Assembly: GCA_017303505.1 (NCBI GenBank)
Contig: JAFLCP010000001.1
Span: 62,001 to 126,000 of the forward strand
DNA length: 64,000 nucleotides
Direction of reading: 5' to 3'
Origin: Planctomycetota bacterium
GTDB taxonomy: Bacteria > Planctomycetota > Planctomycetia > Pirellulales > Pirellulaceae
Of the stretch, positions 62,601 to 64,000 are shown in pieces. Within the stretch, counting starts at the first letter, position 1, and every line of letters starts with the position of its first letter. The notes beneath the pieces were generated by a model. That model was not told where the DNA came from. It was given only the letters and a program-made list of their open reading frames with translations, and made no database searches. A program made the translations under genes and the position numbers.

Positions 62601-64000
62601 CAGTTCACCGATAATCGCTTGACCGGATCGGGCAACAGCAACCCTGACTTGATGATTTTCGAAGTTGGTACTGCCGAGTTGGTCGCCGTGGCGGTCAGCA
62701 CCGACGGTGTTAACTACACCGACGTTGGCTTCGCAAGCGGTGCATTCCCAACCATTGACTTGGATGCTTACGGCTTCAACACTTCCAGCCGAATCTCGCA
62801 TGTACGTCTCACCGACGTCATTGCAGACGGATCGACATCGGGTGATTCGGTCGGTGCTGATATCGACGCTGTAGGTGCACTCAGCTCGGTTCAACTTCCA
62901 GGCTTCACCGCTGGTGGAAATGGTATCTCGATCGAAAACAACGTCGCCCCAACATTGTTGAACAACGTCTTGGTCAACAACACGAACGGCATCACGTTCA
63001 CCAACACTACCGTTGGAAATACCATCATCGGTGGCACGGTTTACCAACTAAACACGACCAACGTTAATGGCTCGGCAAGCCTCGGCCAGTTCCCACTGCA
63101 GATTGGCGATTCGGTACAAGTCTTCACCGATCCTATTGGACGCAACTTCTATCCAGATCGCTATTCGCCACTGGTAGATACAGCTGTGGATTCGTTGCAA
63201 GATCGTCCGAACATGGTTGCTGTTAAGCAAGCTCTGGGTATTCCAGCTTCGGCTGTACTCGCCCCAGACTATGACCGCAACGGCCTCTTGCGAGTGAACT
63301 CGTCGTCCGGTGGTGGTATCGGCAACAACGTCTTCAAGGACCGTGGTTCGCTTGACCGAGCCGACTCGGTTCGCCCAACCGTTTCGTTGCTGAACCCACA
63401 AGATAACGATGCTGCAGGTTTGGATTCCAACCTTGAAACCACGGTTGTCGAATTAACCAATATCACCATGAACTACTTCGACATTCAGTTGAACGATGGT
63501 AGTGGTGTGGCTGAAGGCAATCGCGGCTCGAACATCGATGACAGCACCGTGACCAGCCAGTCGTTTGTGGTCTACAAAGATCGCCAACCTTTGGTTGAAG
63601 GCATCGACTATCGCTTCGGCTATGATTCCACCAACAACGTGATTCGCTTGACTCCTTTGGCTGGCGTCTGGGAATTGGATGCGGTTTACCAAATCCGCTT
63701 CCTCAACAGCTCGCAAACGATGATTCAAGCTCAAGCTGCTTCGTCCTACAGCGATGCGGCCAAGATCGAAGTTGTGGGTAGCGATGGAACATCCAAGATT
63801 TTCGAAATCGATACCGGCATGATCGTCACCATCCCAGCCACTTCAACCGGCTTGGCCAATGTGATCGACGGTGAAGTTGTGGTACTCGATGACGGTACAC
63901 GTCGCTTGAACTTCGAATTCGATTCCAACAACTCGATTTCGTCAGGTAGCATCCGGGTTGCTTTCAATAGCAGCAGCACAGCAGAAAGCGTGGCTCAAAC
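50652..64000 (+). CDS. Giant secreted modular protein (PPC, vWA and beta-helix-like modules), partial
   Basis: One frame runs unbroken from the ATG at 50652, with GAGG seven bases upstream, to the right edge: over 4440 codons with no stop. The N-terminus is basic and has MLLESLEARQLMAVG at 31-45, the planctomycete export-type motif. Recognisable parts are two copies of a small module (about 120-190 and 240-305), a pre-peptidase C-terminal (PPC) domain near 735-830, and beta-helix-like repeats (about 1070-1660). A von Willebrand A domain has the metal site D1712-E-S1714-G-S1716. Further PPC domains lie near 2015, 2250 and 3360. A beta-propeller-like stretch follows at about 2910-2990 (VVEGVLFAVSDRGGLYRV). 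A recurring 70-residue module appears from about 2645 onward. It is expected to be exported and anchored to or shed from the cell surface, in adhesion or matrix formation. The C-terminus lies outside the window. Confidence 0.85.
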   Translation, partial: MAIGGSGKNVFESRKLQQRQQVRRKAQARRMLLESLEARQLMAVGPQLIGIQPNEGSLLEDGQTRNVAPKELVLRFDDQVALDANTLSGIQLVRSGGDGFFERATVSSDLGTNNGVVLSFTAAVAGASGNGIQIVFSSVNRTDSSAARISVNNRTISLELNSNVLLTSTAQDVINAIDSSAAARQLISVSRLRGSAFTPVGTTASAASPLTLAGANAAGAITNLNAGTNLQVQLLAQQTGTAGRNVRVQVTSRDRGVGTAAGVTVSGTTVSVELNSNFSTPTTAAGFISAINSTPAALALVQARLVSGLGTTVVGNRSINYSPLLLTGGSDVPIVPAYVGLGSTDREVIVRFGETLPDDLYRLEILGNGTSALRNTDGQAFNGGISKSIEFNLDLGARIQSIVPQPVTRDPATNLLSQERNRIDVYFNDDDLNTALATNVNFYQLVYTSGTGSNADDIVFTPTRVEYNATTDRASLFFARNLDRLVHPITGADLPISELRLRIGSNESVPAAPSTLTPAADAGDSFSTSLNVGANWTPSSTSSASLEITSAIQNTSAYVLDFPGSNTDPGNRQIRLQSHVVSGADSVDGITTYLYNFQPVLGRVDGTLMVNAITEQQKTRSREVLSMLSQYLGVKFVESDNLGLTLAVGDLRAVNGLALNGPSGQLGSAGPLRSSGQDAAVLDIQDFGNSLENEFGGQFFLRMMQAVGVLLGLGTADELPSLTVQSNVTPAAGTEMIFPGDHDIVHGRFLYRPDSTDVDLYQFTLPVSGRVNIEAFAERLVNSSILDTQLRLYQLQSDGSYKEVAQNDDYFSEDSYLSLELAAGTYVLGVSASGNDDYDPSIAGTGLGGTSEGDYKVRIDFRPPATAVLRDSTGVAVDGDADGVPGGVHNFWFRPTGPSNTLFVDKAAQAGGNGSLITPFRTISAAIAEANRLGTVIDAIRVVGNGGADGKIETAADNLAYEVGFNALNQPLPDGTTLDVPKDVSLMIDAGAVLKLRRARVGVGSTSVAVDRSGSSLQVLGTPRMISSSGAILVDSVGVPVTGSVFFTSLHDKEIGKDTNADRFPPAVAAGDWGGLDFRNRVDAADASRTNLERNALFLNSMTYADIRFGGGQVVVDGNSQVIAPVNMVDARPTVAYSSISRSADAAMSATPNSFLESNFQDPQSQITGLYSSDVTRVGPDIVGNRLSNNSINGLFVKVSTGQQSAATENLTVAARFDDTDIVHVLTENLTIAGTAGGPVLNGTSPATTLIVLGPQNGGTLTAGTYRYRLTFVDASGNESLVSEETQSVTLSGAQGSVVLTNLPIVPAGSGFVARRLYRSDNTGSGNYQLATILNANATTYVDLGATIGGALPSATTNLRARLDASLNVDPGTVVKLQGSRIEVGIGAQLTAEGRDGYPVVFTSIDDVRYGGSGTFSTISRTTPRNATAGDWGGIVALQTSSLSLDYANIAFGGGTTRIEGGFAGFNAVEIHQAEARIAHSTIESSELGTLGTTDADRAGRGVNDNATIFVRGAQPVILDNTIVDSLGAAISINVNSLNSDFVRDKGRSTGALDSSAQYFDNQGALIRENRLGNNGINGLFVRGQELTTQSVWDDTDIVHVLQSEILVTNVHAFGGLRLESSATESLVVKLQGANAGLTASGRELDIYDRIGGSVQLVGQPGFPVTLTSAEDCTVGAGWTPEGAHQTDTLNTRACVASETSAKFADVVVVMDESGSMFTTQQFSIQLVAQLEAALQAAGIGTSSAGGNRYGLTGYGGFPDDARALPLGPNNRLFGTAAEYAAAAANLTISGATEDGYDGINFVVDNYAFRPQAEKFIILATDEDRDITDASLTYQSTLARLQAADISLQGILGVFIVDQNFNTALAIDSTDTVYLANGSGGFTTSPNGQITGASGNTIVDYADMVFATGGIAGDIFQIGQGGLVTDSFGQAMISSIVSQAGGNPSQPGDWRGVRLDTLSNDRNVQIVTENESTTLGGAGVNGTPATAQNLGRLASDVLSGDENKRLGYEIHGALSERRDLDVYSFSAKAGTEVWLDIDRTNNSLDTVIELLDANGNILALSNDSYTEELGTTSLYRNPLMPENSVHTLRKSPLQLYPTSALSEAKDLYSTNVRDAGMRLVLPGQPGSENVYHIRVRSSSLTAGGTIADLLTASSLTGGLTYGPYQLQVRLRETDEFPGSSVNYADIRFANTGIEAIGLPKHSPLVGELGEVENNQNPTTNNAQNLGNLLQTDRQAISVAGDLANASDVDWYQFSLSYQSISPTGLINYFSSVFDIDYADGLGRPNTSMYIFDSQGRLILSGLNSNVADDRGTAQSDLSGGSAGTQDPYIGTVELQEGQYFLAISNTSRQPNVLSNPLVRLQPVSGTRLIARDHVDNPALTPAEVPLVDLFTTNTSVVPYSLGDVVMYVSQDVGFQVTNLYMVNPFTGTVTNTVGRFNFDVQDIAMRFNGTLRGFDLPFSNANVDFDPLADYIDINPGTAAATDAGDLDIETFRTDATGAVQDANVGFFVEAITFTEIGGQERGYVVGNRPVTPGPAYFTNVLYEFDENSGAAYSAPGQDRANAARVQGAGTDIRERGYIETNPIGLAVSRQMVTSEATRVDADGTTTTLIADGRRFQIATPSGTNLTFEMNTGPEFTITYDPNSGRNVRDGDRFEVNGQIYEFDTGPVVVVGAATGAALSAGSTVRIVDAFNVVRTFEFTQTGSVASGNIPVLYTAAQTQTQLVASLIAAINAQTGFATKASTVVGGNRISLTNTSSSNTATATGTGITISGNPGNSVGLSVPIEENATLTQFIDAIQRAVGNNVTVSVDGDRLNFSGANSVLVTDLVNRGILTARTGNATVSPGAIAVNFLANDDAADISARIARAINGAGVVGLSATVSGGDVVVSGGNFVNADNPFRLAGVAPGGTVTGIAVVEGVLFAVSDRGGLYRVGNPAGVNNGNIATYVSTASDLLGIQFSGLSSGPVRLSNGAYADVLFGTDSLGRIYAFDTDGNLLPVFAGGATSVSTGLFNLNGVTFAPLDYNLWHESNNRANDAGHGVPALPDGTRNAEAGNTSYYFGFESPGANNVSYTAVSQPGFTNSYNFAGGAQGVLLSNPFDLSGIGADDQPTLYFNYFLATENANSDLNDLDPMLDAFRVYAGGDDGVWHLLTTNNSERGAGTFDDELDVPGSQETFDNTGVWRQARVNLGNFAGQENVRLRIEFSTAGSFGYGAQGGRGPEIRLVGGDKVRDGQTVTVNGVDFEIEMGTTLVIPAGSALNDGDSITIDGQRFVFDLDGTGVSAPDVAVPYTATETSDVIAQRLLALVEANFAAKPSITGLNFTAESNDTLTTATRTTITGDSITVSGTGNIGDNPLLVTTPSMDIDLVRMQLSYGATVTVSATATGALTLNPMLRIFDSSGNEIASNDNFSGVNAQVTFTAPADGLYYIGVSGSGNNSYNPAVFGTGTASSVGDYRLDIDVTRLLDAEVVDNRLQLLGAANVSVTPGSAIVVEGSMGTTGLPVVIKSNMTADEVGQALRQAIANALANGATGVMNIYADTMDMTGFNVGSAGPFGLTSFLLGDAFGGYNTSTQFDGSRNAQFPGALRAQNNNFEGVYVDDFIIGTIERGETVVNATADTSFTASNPVGNDILVGPYQLEIRGGSSRGFEISATTPSFFYTDVYEPNQRTAAGTSITFNGAISLVDGSTFSLSDGVNTVVFEFEDEVVGNGVTAGRIPVLYNAMFNSVTNSNSAESAAVIAARIRDLINSPLVQSLIKVKANLSNGDSIGATSDTIDLFGTVTAVVPTEVGTAVVYTGMGDTNRERDQGQVIIQNSRVVDSLNVGILIDTNARSTTTGAANPGTPRNTVVQNTLRQIPGVVVMNNELVANRAGGIQIIGAVDSATTPAASVPVARVINNTIIGGLISAPATPDSATFGGEFFAQGSVAFADAVVSYDPNFGGGPVPLNTLQTAANALGVPNYTGTGEPVGNDNVVSLGRGGRLIVQFTDNRLTGSGNSNPDLMIFEVGTAELVAVAVSTDGVNYTDVGFASGAFPTIDLDAYGFNTSSRISHVRLTDVIADGSTSGDSVGADIDAVGALSSVQLPGFTAGGNGISIENNVAPTLLNNVLVNNTNGITFTNTTVGNTIIGGTVYQLNTTNVNGSASLGQFPLQIGDSVQVFTDPIGRNFYPDRYSPLVDTAVDSLQDRPNMVAVKQALGIPASAVLAPDYDRNGLLRVNSSSGGGIGNNVFKDRGSLDRADSVRPTVSLLNPQDNDAAGLDSNLETTVVELTNITMNYFDIQLNDGSGVAEGNRGSNIDDSTVTSQSFVVYKDRQPLVEGIDYRFGYDSTNNVIRLTPLAGVWELDAVYQIRFLNSSQTMIQAQAASSYSDAAKIEVVGSDGTSKIFEIDTGMIVTIPATSTGLANVIDGEVVVLDDGTRRLNFEFDSNNSISSGSIRVAFNSSSTAESVAQ

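Overview
Organism. The window reads as a chromosomal segment of a planctomycete, probably Pirellulales-like. The evidence is a ThuA / PVC-type dehydrogenase / haem-domain fusion (7545-12005), two secreted giants whose N-termini carry the planctomycete LExLExRxLLA-type motif (2388 and 50652), many genes without a clear Shine-Dalgarno sequence, and abundant short palindromic or tandem intergenic repeats. Everything here is inferred from the raw sequence; no database search was run. Layout, left to right. At 1-1432 there is a type II restriction-modification pair on the minus strand: a NotI-like endonuclease overlapping a Dam/D12-type adenine methyltransferase that runs off the left edge, beside a tRNA with a CAU anticodon (1701-1773). 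At 2388-4778 lies a secreted subtilase with two Calx-beta domains. At 4934-12005 a XylR-like sugar-responsive regulator is divergent from a Gfo/Idh/MocA oxidoreductase and the large ThuA-PVC-cytochrome protein, which looks like a carbohydrate catabolism locus. At 12150-18604 is the most unusual block: an FHA-EAL protein is divergent from an AAA ATPase and a Ser/Thr kinase fused to a tubulin/FtsZ-like GTPase domain. A tRNA-Leu(UAA) follows. Between 18864 and 36523 there are mostly single housekeeping or accessory genes: a thioredoxin-like exported protein, an SDR, an alpha/beta hydrolase, metG, a thioredoxin-trypsin fusion, ftsH, recQ, an LRR lipoprotein, a ComB-like phosphatase, a TraB/GumN-like membrane protein and trpB-trpA. 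At 36694-37094 there is a nested inverted-repeat element. At 37105-42965 two divergent large envelope proteins share a C-terminal module. At 43166-45177 there is a radical SAM protein and an HD-like protein, each bordered by 8-bp tandem arrays. At 45432-50096 lies a translation and secretion operon on the minus strand: ffh, rpsP, trmD, rplS, UPF0102 and queC, without rimM. From 50652 to the right edge runs one uninterrupted reading frame of more than 4400 codons for a giant secreted modular protein with PPC, vWA and beta-helix-like modules. Working together. The kinase-tubulin/AAA pair with the FHA-EAL neighbour could link phosphorylation, filament formation and c-di-GMP breakdown. The XylR/Gfo/PVC block is probably inducible sugar oxidation coupled to periplasmic electron transfer. 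The intergenic regions hold at least four repeat families, two of them in inverted pairs, which appear to be a genome-wide feature and not marks of individual genes.
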